Shown: positions 43,622 through 51,756 of the stretch, in pieces
Layout: each line of letters opens with the position of its first letter
Numbering within the stretch: position 1 is the stretch's first letter
Assembly: GCA_024998565.1 (NCBI GenBank)
Contig: JACOEM010000002.1
Location: 124,001 to 188,000 of the forward strand
Direction of reading: 5' to 3'
Source of the DNA: Nitrospira sp.
Lineage (GTDB): Bacteria; Nitrospirota; Nitrospiria; Nitrospirales; Nitrospiraceae
DNA length: 64,000 nucleotides
The notes under the pieces: model-generated
What the model was told of the DNA's origin: nothing
What the model saw: the letters and a program-made list of their open reading frames with translations, nothing else
Databases searched by the model: none
Position numbers and translations under genes: made by a program

Positions 43622-44045
43622 CCGATATCTCTCCTAGTTCCCGCTGGTCGGGGTGCATGTGTCGACTTGAGGCACCATATCGGAAGCGGAAAATGATGTC
43701 AACAAAATGCATGCCAGAGGCCGCTGTAGATGCATGTGGCTGATTGCAAAGCTCCTCTTCTAGAGATGGGTGGGCGCATAGCGGGCACCTTCGGCGCTTG
43801 GGCGTGACTCAGGGAGAACGTCCGATCATAGTTCTGATGCAACTGAGTCTGGCGCCCTGTGTCACGTGTCTCAACAGTGGTGCGATGAAACGGTCGGAGG
43901 GCATCGCGTGGAATCCCTGCCGAATATCTTGACTTCACGCACACCCCTTCTATAGACTGCCCGATGCTATTTTTTGTGATGTTTTTCGAGGCGATCGGAG
44001 CTCTGGCTCGACCCCGGCTTCGATGGCCTTTTTGTTTGGTGACTC
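43622..44045. other. Gene-free region upstream of ffh
   Basis: 424 nt with no supported gene. Its right end carries the ffh promoter (separate entry). I looked for an SRP RNA gene here and did not see a conserved tetraloop-hairpin. The rest shows no strong hairpin or repeat. Confidence 0.5.
43929..43956 (+). promoter_or_regulatory. Promoter of the ffh-rpsP-rimM-trmD-rplS block
   Basis: TTGACT (43929-43934), 16-nt spacer, TATAGA (43951-43956), about 90 nt before the ffh start. Close to the housekeeping consensus. Confidence 0.55.
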
Positions 44046-45395
44046 GTGCTTGATGCGTTGAGCGAAAAGTTCGAACGAATCCTCAAGAAGCTTCGTGGGC
44101 AGGGTGTGCTCACCGAAGACAATATTGCTGAGGCGTTGAAGGAAGTCCGCCTCGCGTTGCTTGAGGCGGACGTCAACTTTAAGGTCGTCAAGGATTTCCT
44201 AGACCGCGTTCGCGAGAAGGCGGTCGGGCAGGAAGTCCTGAAAAGCCTGACCCCCGGGCACCAGGTCGTCAAAGTTGTCTGGGACGAGCTCCGCGGCATG
44301 ATGGGTGGTGAGCGGTCCGGTATCAGTCTCGCCTCAAGGCCCCCGACCATTATTATGATGGTTGGGTTGCAGGGAGCCGGGAAAACGACCACCTCCGGCA
44401 AACTCGCCCGCTTGTTTAAGAGCCAGGGGAAGCGCGTGTTACTCGTGGCGGCCGACCCGCGTCGTCCTGCCGCAGGTGATCAGTTGGCCAGCCTCGGGCG
44501 TGATCTTGGAATCGATGTACATCGATTCGATCAGATCGATGCCTCACACGCCGATGTGGTGCGGATCTGCCAGCGCGGGGTAGAGCGCGGCCAAGAGCAG
44601 GGCTACGATCTGATTGTGCTCGATACCGGCGGTCGGTTGCATGTCGATGATGAATTGATGGCCGAACTCGTGGCAGTCAAGCAGGCGGTGAACCCCCACG
44701 AGGTGCTTCTGGTTGCCGATGCCATGACCGGCCAGGATGCGGTCAATATGGCCGGGCAGTTCGATCAGCAGGTCGGCCTCACCGGGGTCATCCTGACGAA
44801 AGTCGAGGGCGACGCGCGTGGTGGCGCCGTGCTGTCAATCCGGGCTGTGACCGGCAAGCCGATTAAGTTTCTCGGCATGGGTGAAAAGCTCGACGCCCTG
44901 GAGCCGTTCCATCCGGACCGGATGGCATCACGGATTCTCGGGATGGGCGATGTGCTTTCGTTGATCGAGAAGGCGCAGGAGACGTTTTCACGGGAAGAAG
45001 CCGAAGCGGCACAAAAGAAACTGACCAGCAGCACTTTTACGCTGGAGGATTTCCGGTCACAACTCGGGCAGATGAATCGGCTGGGCTCGTTCGAGCAGAT
45101 TCTGGGAATGCTGCCCGGCGGCCAAAAGTTGAAAGATCTCGCGAACAGCGGACTGCCCGAAAAAGAGATGAAGCGGGTTGCGGCCATGATCGACTCCATG
45201 ACCACGCGTGAGCGGCGCGACCATACGCTGATCAACGGGAGCCGGAAGAAACGGATTGCGCGCGGCAGCGGAACAAGTGTGCAGGAGGTCAACCGCCTGA
45301 TCAAGCAATTTTTGCAGGCCAGGAAAATTGCCAAGGTCATGTCGGGTGGCGCGGGAGGCCGGCGTCAGTTGGCTCAAATGCTTCGAGGCATGTAG
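44046..45395 (+). CDS. ffh: Signal recognition particle protein Ffh (SRP54)
   Basis: A 449-aa GTPase that binds signal sequences and 4.5S RNA to target membrane proteins. The N domain is followed by G-domain motifs: P-loop MMVGLQGAGKTTTSGKLA, LLVAADPRRPAAGDQL, DTGGR and TKVEGDARGG. The C-terminal Met-rich M domain includes RGSGTSVQEVNRLIKQF. The GTG start gives the usual N-terminus (LDALSEKFERILKKLRG). It heads the conserved ffh-rpsP-rimM-trmD-rplS order. Confidence 0.97.
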   Translation: MLDALSEKFERILKKLRGQGVLTEDNIAEALKEVRLALLEADVNFKVVKDFLDRVREKAVGQEVLKSLTPGHQVVKVVWDELRGMMGGERSGISLASRPPTIIMMVGLQGAGKTTTSGKLARLFKSQGKRVLLVAADPRRPAAGDQLASLGRDLGIDVHRFDQIDASHADVVRICQRGVERGQEQGYDLIVLDTGGRLHVDDELMAELVAVKQAVNPHEVLLVADAMTGQDAVNMAGQFDQQVGLTGVILTKVEGDARGGAVLSIRAVTGKPIKFLGMGEKLDALEPFHPDRMASRILGMGDVLSLIEKAQETFSREEAEAAQKKLTSSTFTLEDFRSQLGQMNRLGSFEQILGMLPGGQKLKDLANSGLPEKEMKRVAAMIDSMTTRERRDHTLINGSRKKRIARGSGTSVQEVNRLIKQFLQARKIAKVMSGGAGGRRQLAQMLRGM

Positions 45396-45501
45396 TAGGC
45401 CACGAGTGTTTCGAGTGTGTATCGATTCGAGGTGAAGAAGAGAGTCCTAACCGAGCGGACACAGTCTAGGGCTGAACGCTCATTACTCTGAGGAGGTTCT
45501 A

Positions 45502-45810
45502 GTGGCGGTTCATTTACGATTGGCACGGACAGGGCGACATAAGCGGCCGATGTATCGGGTGATTGCGGCCGATTCGCGGAAACCGCGTGATGGGCGCTTT
45601 TTGGAGATTCTCGGTATTTTCGATCCGCTCAAGAACCCGGCGGTGCCGGTGTTGAAGTCGGAACGGGTGCTGTCATGGTTGCGGCATGGCGCCCAGCCCA
45701 CGGTGACCGTTCGGACGCTGTTGAAGCGGCATGGGGTCTGGAAAGAGTTCGAGACCGAAAAGTCCGCAAAGGCGGAGAAGACCGAGAAGAGCGCGAAGAG
45801 CAAGAAGTAG
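45502..45810 (+). CDS. rpsP: Ribosomal protein bS16
   Basis: A 102-aa small-subunit protein. The N-terminal RLARTGRHKRPMYRVIAAD is diagnostic. The C-terminus has a Lys/Glu-rich tail (KSAKAEKTEKSAKSKK) longer than in E. coli S16. GTG start with GAGGAGG 7 nt upstream. Standard position between ffh and rimM. Confidence 0.97.
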   Translation: MAVHLRLARTGRHKRPMYRVIAADSRKPRDGRFLEILGIFDPLKNPAVPVLKSERVLSWLRHGAQPTVTVRTLLKRHGVWKEFETEKSAKAEKTEKSAKSKK

Positions 45811-45820
45811 CCGGCATCAC

Positions 45821-46348
45821 ATGGCGACGCTCGATCAAGAAGAGCTGGTGACTGTTGGAAGGATCGAGCGATCGTTCGGGGTTCGAGGTGAGGCGCGCGT
45901 GCGTTCCCTCACGGATGTGCCTGGACGGTTCGAGTCCCTCGGGCAGGTAACGATTCTCGGGCCTGCCGGGAAGACGCTCGATACCCGTGTGACCCACGCG
46001 CGGCCCGGCGGGCCGACATGGATCATGGGGTTCGAAGCGTTTACGACCCCTGAGCAGGTCGCCGAGTTTCGTGGAGCCTTCATTCAAGTTCCCCGCGGAG
46101 ACTCGCCGGCGCTGCCGGCCGATCAATACTATCAATGTGATTTGATCGGGATGGTCGTGCAGGATGAAGCCGGAACCGTACTGGGCTCCTTGGAGGAGGT
46201 CGTGGCGATGTCCGGCAACCAGAACTTTCTGGTACGGCAGGATGGGAAGGAAATATTGATTCCCGCCGCGAAGCAAGTCGTGGTTGCGGTCGACGTAGCG
46301 GGGCGGGTCATGACGGTGCGGCTACCGGAAGGGTTCGGAGATCTATAA
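45821..46348 (+). CDS. rimM: Ribosome maturation factor RimM
   Basis: A 175-aa two-domain factor for 30S maturation that binds uS19. N-terminal RimM barrel: LVTVGRIERSFGVRGEARVR. C-terminal PRC-barrel: YYQCDLIGMVVQDEAG, LVRQDGKEILIPA and the ending VRLPEGFGDL. It starts 10 nt after rpsP and ends 1 nt before trmD, so it is tightly coupled. Confidence 0.96.
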   Translation: MATLDQEELVTVGRIERSFGVRGEARVRSLTDVPGRFESLGQVTILGPAGKTLDTRVTHARPGGPTWIMGFEAFTTPEQVAEFRGAFIQVPRGDSPALPADQYYQCDLIGMVVQDEAGTVLGSLEEVVAMSGNQNFLVRQDGKEILIPAAKQVVVAVDVAGRVMTVRLPEGFGDL

Positions 46349-46349
46349 G

Positions 46350-47123
46350 ATGCGGTGTGCCGTTTTGACATTGTTCCCGGATATGGTGGCTCCGGTGCTT
46401 GGTCAGAGTATCCTCAAGCGCGCCCAGGAAAAGGGGTTGCTGGAGGTGTCTGTGCAGAACCTGCGCGACCATACCTTCGACCGGCATAAGACCGCGGATG
46501 ATGTGCCGTATGGCGGGGGGGCCGGGATGGTCATGAAGGCCGAACCGGTGCTCCAGGCCGTCGATGCGCTGCGGGCCCATTATCAGGCTTCTCATCCGGA
46601 GACGACGTTGCGGGTGATTATTCCGTCTCCGCAAGGGCGGCCCTTTACGCAGGAACTCGCACAGTCACTAGCGCAGGATGATCGGGTGGTGGTGTTTGTG
46701 TGCGGGCATTATGAGGGGATGGATGAGCGCGTCAGGTTGGCGCTGCAACCCGAAGAAATCTCCGTGGGCGATTATGTGTTGACCGGAGGGGAGCTGCCGG
46801 CGTTGGTGATGATCGATGCGGCGGCGCGCCTGGTCCCTGGCGTGTTGGGCGATGCGGCGTCGGCGGCCGAGGAATCGTTTACCGAGGGATTGTTGGAGTA
46901 TCCGCACTACACCAGACCGGCGGAGGTGCGCGGGATGGCGGTTCCGGAGGTACTGGTATCGGGTCACCATGAGGCGATCCGGTTGTGGCGCCGGAAGGAA
47001 GCGTTGCGGAACACCTATCTGAAGCGGCCGGATCTCCTGCGGGATCGCGAGCTTGGATCGGAAGATCGACGGTTGTTAAGCGAAGTGATGCAAGAGAGTC
47101 TTGTACAGGTACCTGTTCGTTGA
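46350..47123 (+). CDS. trmD: tRNA (guanine37-N1)-methyltransferase TrmD
   Basis: A 257-aa SAM-dependent trefoil-knot methyltransferase making m1G37. Motifs: [57 protein letters not shown] and [10 protein letters not shown]. All active-site segments are intact. It sits in the normal rimM-trmD-rplS order. Confidence 0.97.
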   Translation: MRCAVLTLFPDMVAPVLGQSILKRAQEKGLLEVSVQNLRDHTFDRHKTADDVPYGGGAGMVMKAEPVLQAVDALRAHYQASHPETTLRVIIPSPQGRPFTQELAQSLAQDDRVVVFVCGHYEGMDERVRLALQPEEISVGDYVLTGGELPALVMIDAAARLVPGVLGDAASAAEESFTEGLLEYPHYTRPAEVRGMAVPEVLVSGHHEAIRLWRRKEALRNTYLKRPDLLRDRELGSEDRRLLSEVMQESLVQVPVR

Positions 47124-47139
47124 GAGGAGGAGAAGGACT

Positions 47140-47547
47140 ATGAATCGGCTAGAACGGATCCAACGATCCTTAACCAAGAAGACGACGCCCAAGTTCGAGA
47201 TCGGGGATACTGTTCGTGTCCACGTGAAGGTGGTCGAGGGTGAAAAAGAGCGTATCCAGGTGTATGAGGGGACGGTCATCGCCAGGAAAGGCACGCTCAA
47301 TAGCGAAACCTTCACTGTGCGCAAGCTGTCCTACAACGTCGGCGTTGAGCGGACCTTCCCCATCCACTCGCCCAATGTGGCCAAGGTTGATGTCGTCCGT
47401 CAAGGTCGCGTTCGTCGAGCCAAGCTCTACTATCTGCGCACTAAGAAGGGTAAGTTCGCCAAGGTGGAAGATCGCGAATTTAAGGTCGAGAGCAAGGCAC
47501 AGTCGGCGGCCAAGCTTGAGGCGGCAGCAGCAGCCGCAAAGGCTTAG
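47140..47547 (+). CDS. rplS: Ribosomal protein bL19
   Basis: A 135-aa large-subunit protein. Landmarks: [40 protein letters not shown] and [11 protein letters not shown]. It carries an Ala/Lys-rich C-terminal extension. AGGAGGAGAAGG precedes the ATG. Its TAG stop is the first three bases of a repeat element, so the end of this essential gene coincides with repeat DNA. Confidence 0.97.
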   Translation: MNRLERIQRSLTKKTTPKFEIGDTVRVHVKVVEGEKERIQVYEGTVIARKGTLNSETFTVRKLSYNVGVERTFPIHSPNVAKVDVVRQGRVRRAKLYYLRTKKGKFAKVEDREFKVESKAQSAAKLEAAAAAAKA

Positions 47548-47750
47548 CAGGTTGCAGAAAAGCTTTTTTCGCCCCTGTAGTCGTCAGATGCTTCGAGATG
47601 TCAGGCGAAAATGAACGGTCACACAGAATGCTCAAAAAGGCCGTCCAGCAAGGCCGCAGCGAGTGAAGGGCCGACGCGTACCCTCTGGGTACGTTGAGGG
47701 TCTGAACGATGCGAGAACGCTGCTGGCGGACTTTTTCAGCATCCTGCTGG
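47545..47750. repeat. Hairpin-forming interspersed repeat, copy 2 (REP/MITE-like)
   Basis: Starts with TAGCAGGTTGCAGAA, including the rplS stop codon. The left arm AATGCTCAAAAAGGCCGTCC (47627-47646) pairs imperfectly with the right arm at 47722-47750 (GGCGGACTTTTTCAGCATCC). Between them CGTACCC-TCT-GGGTACG forms a small hairpin. The distance from TAG to AAAAAGGCCGTCC is 89 nt, against 90 nt in the copy at 17983. No coding capacity is supported. The rnhB start lies 50 nt beyond. Confidence 0.75.
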
Positions 47751-47799
47751 TTGATCGTTTGTGCTGTGTTCCGCTTGAGACCAGGACAGAGGCGCACGT

Positions 47800-48474
47800 T
47801 TGGCTGGTACTCCGAACCCGACGACAGGGGGCCCCACCGAAGAGTTTGAGGTGGAGGCTCGGTGTCGCGGGTACCGGCATATAGCCGGGCTGGATGAGGC
47901 CGGGCGTGGACCTCTTGCCGGTCCTGTCGTCGCGGCTGCTGTGGTGTTGCCGCGCCGATGCAGCCTACCCGGACTCAATGATTCCAAGCAGGTCGGCGAG
48001 TCAGACCGAGTTCGGCTGTTTGCCGAAATCGTTCGCCGGGCAACCGGCGTCGGCATTGGCGCTGCGACGGAGGCGGAGATCGATCAGTTGAATATCCTTC
48101 ACGCAACCCGGTTGGCGATGCGGCGTGCTCTGGAGGCATTGCCGCTCCAACCGGACTTTTTGCTGTTGGATGCCGTCACTCTTTCCGGGCTCTCAATTCC
48201 ACAACGTTCGATCATCAAGGGTGATGGCCTCTCCTGCTCCATTGCGGCCGCCTCGATTATCGCCAAGGTGACGCGCGACCGGTTGATGGTTGAGTACCAC
48301 CGTTGGTATCCCCAATATAATTTCGCCGAGCATAAAGGGTACGGGACTCCGGAGCATCTCCGTCTGCTCCGGGAGCACGGGCCCTGTGCGATTCATCGCC
48401 GGAGTTTTGCTCCTGTGCAGCATCTCTTTGTCGGCGATGCTCGAAAACTGTGTTCCGCTGTCGACCAGGTCTGA
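47800..48474 (+). CDS. rnhB: Ribonuclease HII
   Basis: A 224-aa RNase HII removing ribonucleotides and RNA from DNA hybrids. The catalytic motif GLDEAGRGPLAGPVVAAAV and LLDAVTL supply the acidic cluster; AASIIAKVTRDRLM and HKGYGTPEHL are conserved. The most likely start is TTG, with AGAGG 6-7 nt upstream; no in-frame ATG lies nearby. The start is just after a repeat element, so its expression may depend on read-through from rplS. Confidence 0.95.
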   Translation: MAGTPNPTTGGPTEEFEVEARCRGYRHIAGLDEAGRGPLAGPVVAAAVVLPRRCSLPGLNDSKQVGESDRVRLFAEIVRRATGVGIGAATEAEIDQLNILHATRLAMRRALEALPLQPDFLLLDAVTLSGLSIPQRSIIKGDGLSCSIAAASIIAKVTRDRLMVEYHRWYPQYNFAEHKGYGTPEHLRLLREHGPCAIHRRSFAPVQHLFVGDARKLCSAVDQV

Positions 48475-48489
48475 GGGCCCGCTGGACCG

Positions 48490-48876
48490 ATGCGCGACCG
48501 ACGCCGATTGCTAGGGGATGAGGGAGAGGGGCGAGCGGAGGCCTATCTGCGACGCCAGGGGTTTCGAATTCTTGGACGGAATGTGCGCTCCCCATTGGGT
48601 GAACTTGACCTGGTTGCCGATGACCAGGGGGTGCTGGTGTTTGTCGAGGTCAAACGGCGGCGGACCGGGACCTACGGCGGTGCGATTGAAGCGGTGGATG
48701 CCCGCAAACGTGCCAAATTGATTCAGCTCGCGGCGCAGTACCTGGCGCAACACCGCATTCATGATCGTGCGTGCCGATTTGATGTCGTCTTGATACAGGA
48801 TGATTCCGGGACGGCTGAACCCGTGCAGCATATTGCGAATGCATTCGACGTCGCGGGGGATGATCTGCGATGGTAG
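48490..48876 (+). CDS. yraN: UPF0102/YraN-family nuclease-like protein
   Basis: A 128-aa protein with a restriction-endonuclease-like core: EGRAEAYLRRQGFRILGRN, GELDLVADDQGVLVFVEVKRR and AVDARKRAKLIQLAAQYL. The (G)ELDLV...FVEVK pattern is the family signature. Linkage to rnhB is common. The cellular substrate is not established. Confidence 0.92.
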   Translation: MRDRRRLLGDEGEGRAEAYLRRQGFRILGRNVRSPLGELDLVADDQGVLVFVEVKRRRTGTYGGAIEAVDARKRAKLIQLAAQYLAQHRIHDRACRFDVVLIQDDSGTAEPVQHIANAFDVAGDDLRW

Positions 48877-48978
48877 GATGGGAATCGCACTCCTGATTCA
48901 TCCGGTCACTGTGTGCCGTGCCGGGCGGCGGGGGCCCGAGAAGTCACTCCGATCCGGCGGCTGCTCTTGTCACCATCC

Positions 48979-49647
48979 ATGATTCAACTTTTTCACGTCT
49001 CAAAATATTACGACCGCCGTTTGGCGCTGTCCGATGTGACGCTTGAAATCGAGAAGGGCGAGTTCGTGCTCTTGATGGGACCGAGCGGCGCCGGAAAATC
49101 GACATTGTTGAAATTGCTGATCGGTGCAGAGCGCCCCGAGGAAGGACAGATCCTGGTGCAGGGCCGTAGTTTGTCCAAATTGCGACCGTCTGAAATTCCC
49201 TTACTGCGTCGAAAGATCGGTGTGGTGCTGCAGGATTTCCGACTATTGCCCAAGAAAACCGTGTTCGACAATGTGTCGTTGCCCCTGTTGGTGCAGGGGG
49301 CCTCGACTGTCGAAATCAGGCGGAAAGTGACGGACGCATTACGGTCGGTCGGGCTGGATCACAAGAAGGATCTCTTTCCCCCCGGCCTCTCTACCGGCGA
49401 GCAACAACGGATCTGCATCGCTCGTGCGATCGTCAATGGGCCCATCATGCTGCTGGCCGATGAACCGACGGGAAATCTGGATCCGGAGCTGACCAGCGAA
49501 ATCATCGAACTCTTCAAGTCGATCAACGCTCGGGGCACGACGATCATCGTGGCAACGCACGATCCCAATGTCTTGGCGCAGGTCAATCGGCGTGTGATCA
49601 TATTGGACCAGGGCAAGGTTGTCTCGCGGGAACAGGTGTGTTCGTGA
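48979..49647 (+). CDS. ftsE: Cell-division ATP-binding protein FtsE
   Basis: A 222-aa ABC ATPase that powers FtsX to switch on septal murein hydrolysis. Walker A MGPSGAGKSTLLK, Q-loop VVLQDFRLLP, signature LSTGEQQR, Walker B MLLADEPTGNLD and the switch His in VATHDP. The ATG gives the family N-terminus (MIQLFHVSKYYD). Its stop overlaps the ftsX start. Confidence 0.95.
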   Translation: MIQLFHVSKYYDRRLALSDVTLEIEKGEFVLLMGPSGAGKSTLLKLLIGAERPEEGQILVQGRSLSKLRPSEIPLLRRKIGVVLQDFRLLPKKTVFDNVSLPLLVQGASTVEIRRKVTDALRSVGLDHKKDLFPPGLSTGEQQRICIARAIVNGPIMLLADEPTGNLDPELTSEIIELFKSINARGTTIIVATHDPNVLAQVNRRVIILDQGKVVSREQVCS

Positions 49648-50543
49648 GGCGGCTGCTATATCTGCTGCGGGAAGCAGTCGCCAACGTGCTGACCAATCGA
49701 ACGACCACGGTGGTGGCGGTGGCCACCACGGCGTTCACGTTCGCCTGTGTCGGAGTGTTTCTGCTGCTCTATGTGAATTTGAAGACGCTGGCTTCCTCGC
49801 TTGAGCAGGACATCCAGGTTATGGTGTACCTGCAGGACGACCTGACGGAGCAGACGAGAAGCGAGATCGAACTGCAACTGAAGGCCGATCGTGCCGTCGG
49901 GTCGTTGACCTTCGTGTCCAAGGAACGGGCGTTGGCTGATTTCCAGAGTCAGTTTCCGGCCGAGTCCCATCTGCTGCAGGGACTCGGGCAGAATCCGCTG
50001 CCGGCCTCATTTGTCGTGACGCTTGCGGTGGAGTCCCGTTCATCGGATGCGATGCGGCGGTGGGCCAATCGCGCCCAGTCGATCCCCGGAGTGGCGCAGG
50101 TGCAATACAATCAGGAATGGGTCGAGGCCTTGGCCGGCATTGTCCGGTATATCGAGGTGGCGGCCATCATCGTCGGCCTGATTTTATCGGCGGCGTCGGT
50201 CACGATCATCGCGAACACGATCCGCTTGGCGCTGTATTCACGCCGGGAGGAAATAGAAATTCTAGGGTTGATCGGGGCGAGTACGACCTTTATCCGCGTG
50301 CCCTATTTGCTCGAAGGTGCGGCGCTCGGCTTGCTCGGCAGTGCTCTCTCGCTGGTGATCCTCAAAGCCGGGTTTGAGTTGTTTCGCCACGAAATCCGGT
50401 CTGCCAGCCGGTTTCTGGGCGTGGATGCGCTGCTGACATTTTTCCCCTTCCAAATGTGTGTGGTGCTCGTCTGTGTGGGGCTCTTTCTCGGTTGTGCCGG
50501 CAGCTTTCTCTCGTTGCTCCGGTTTGGAGAGGGACGGGCATGA
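49638..50543 (+). CDS. ftsX: Cell-division protein FtsX
   Basis: A 301-aa membrane partner of FtsE. TM1 is near residues 25-48, followed by a periplasmic domain (VMVYLQDDLTEQTRSEIE). Three further TM segments include AAIIVGLILSAASVTIIANT and LLEGAALGLLGSALSLVI. The GTG at 49638 gives 301 aa; another GTG six bases later overlaps the ftsE stop as GTGA and is equally possible. The stop overlaps the envC ATG. The ftsE-ftsX-envC order fits one mechanochemical unit. Confidence 0.93.
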   Translation: MFVRRLLYLLREAVANVLTNRTTTVVAVATTAFTFACVGVFLLLYVNLKTLASSLEQDIQVMVYLQDDLTEQTRSEIELQLKADRAVGSLTFVSKERALADFQSQFPAESHLLQGLGQNPLPASFVVTLAVESRSSDAMRRWANRAQSIPGVAQVQYNQEWVEALAGIVRYIEVAAIIVGLILSAASVTIIANTIRLALYSRREEIEILGLIGASTTFIRVPYLLEGAALGLLGSALSLVILKAGFELFRHEIRSASRFLGVDALLTFFPFQMCVVLVCVGLFLGCAGSFLSLLRFGEGRA

Positions 50544-51730
50544 AGTGGGCACGATGGGGATGTGTCGTGGCAGCGGTTCACCTGGTCTTGTGGACGGTTC
50601 CGACCTGGGCGGAGCGCAAGGATTCCTACGCAGACAAGATCGAGCAGGAAAAGAAGACGCTGGAAAAGCTGCGTGGCACCATTGTCGAGAAGCGCAAAAA
50701 GGCGGATGAGGCGGAAAAGAAACGGGAGTCGGTTCTGCAGGGATTGCAGTCTTTAGACGAACGCCTGGTGCGCTACCGGCAGGAACATCAAGACGTCGTC
50801 AAGAAGCTTAAGAAGAAGGATGTGGAAATCGAACAGATGAGCGTGCAGTTGAGCCGTCTGTCGGAACGTATCGATGAACGGCAGGATGCCATCGCCGCCC
50901 GCTTGCGCGTTCAATACGTCGAGGGACGGTTTTGGCACCTGCGAACGCTGTTGGCGGCCAGTTCCTCCGGAGACTTTCAGCGGCGGTTTCAATATCTCTC
51001 GGCTGTGACACAGCGAGAGTATGAGATCATGGAAACCTACCGGAAAGACGCCGAGCGGATTGCCGATGTCGAGCGGAGTCGAGAAGAGGCGCGTCAGGGC
51101 ATCCTCGCCTACAAGGCCAGCACCGAGGAAAAGCTGGCTCAGATCCAAGGGTTGAAAAAACAGAAACGGGTGTATCTCGCTAAAATCACTCAAGAAAAGG
51201 AGTCGCATGACCGGGCCGTCGAGGAGCTGGAGCGGTCTGCCAGCCGGGTCGACAGCTTGCTGAAGGAACTGGAAACCAGACGTCGGGCGGCGCTGGCGGC
51301 GCGTCCACCCTCCGCGACAGGAGGCCTCCGCGCGTTACGTGGGACGCTGCTCTGGCCGACTGAAGGGCAAGTGGTGTCTTACTTCGGACGGCAGAAGCAT
51401 CCGACCTTCAATACCTACATCCAGCGAAAAGGGATTGAGATTCGCGCTGCGGAAGGGAGTAATATACGGTCGGTGCTTGCCGGCCAGGTTGTCTACGCGG
51501 ACTGGTTGAAAGGCTACGGACTCGTTATAATCATGGATCATGCAAACGGAGTCTTTTCGTTGTATGCCCATGCGTCGAAAATATTGACGTCGGTCGGAGC
51601 CCGGATCGAAGCCGGAGAAGCGATCGGTGAAACGGGCGACACGGGCATGACGGGTGAGAATACGCTCTATTTTGAGTTGCGCGAGGGAGCGGAACCGGTG
51701 GATCCCCTCGTGTGGCTGTCGAAGCGATAG
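50540..51730 (+). CDS. envC: EnvC-like murein hydrolase activator (degenerate M23/LytM)
   Basis: A 396-aa exported protein. Signal peptide (CVVAAVHLVLWTVPTWA), long coiled coil (about 25-265) and a C-terminal LytM domain (about 285-396). The first zinc motif, usually HxGxD, reads QRKGIEI, so the His and Asp are lost, while YAHAS remains. Loss of metal ligands is the mark of EnvC-type activators, which stimulate amidases instead of cutting murein. The ATG overlaps the ftsX stop (ATGA), matching the FtsEX-EnvC complex known in other Gram-negative bacteria. Confidence 0.9.
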   Translation: MKWARWGCVVAAVHLVLWTVPTWAERKDSYADKIEQEKKTLEKLRGTIVEKRKKADEAEKKRESVLQGLQSLDERLVRYRQEHQDVVKKLKKKDVEIEQMSVQLSRLSERIDERQDAIAARLRVQYVEGRFWHLRTLLAASSSGDFQRRFQYLSAVTQREYEIMETYRKDAERIADVERSREEARQGILAYKASTEEKLAQIQGLKKQKRVYLAKITQEKESHDRAVEELERSASRVDSLLKELETRRRAALAARPPSATGGLRALRGTLLWPTEGQVVSYFGRQKHPTFNTYIQRKGIEIRAAEGSNIRSVLAGQVVYADWLKGYGLVIIMDHANGVFSLYAHASKILTSVGARIEAGEAIGETGDTGMTGENTLYFELREGAEPVDPLVWLSKR

Positions 51731-51756
51731 GCCTCGGAAGGAAGGAAACCTACGTT

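Noticed and set aside
43744-43932. 62-aa frame upstream of ffh
   Set aside because: No ribosome site, no hydrophobic core and it runs into the predicted promoter.
43940-44045. Possible 4.5S/SRP RNA gene next to ffh
   Set aside because: No conserved SRP RNA tetraloop-hairpin could be recognised.
47663-47884. 73-aa frame across the repeat element and rnhB start
   Set aside because: It is read through repeat arms and overlaps rnhB in another frame.
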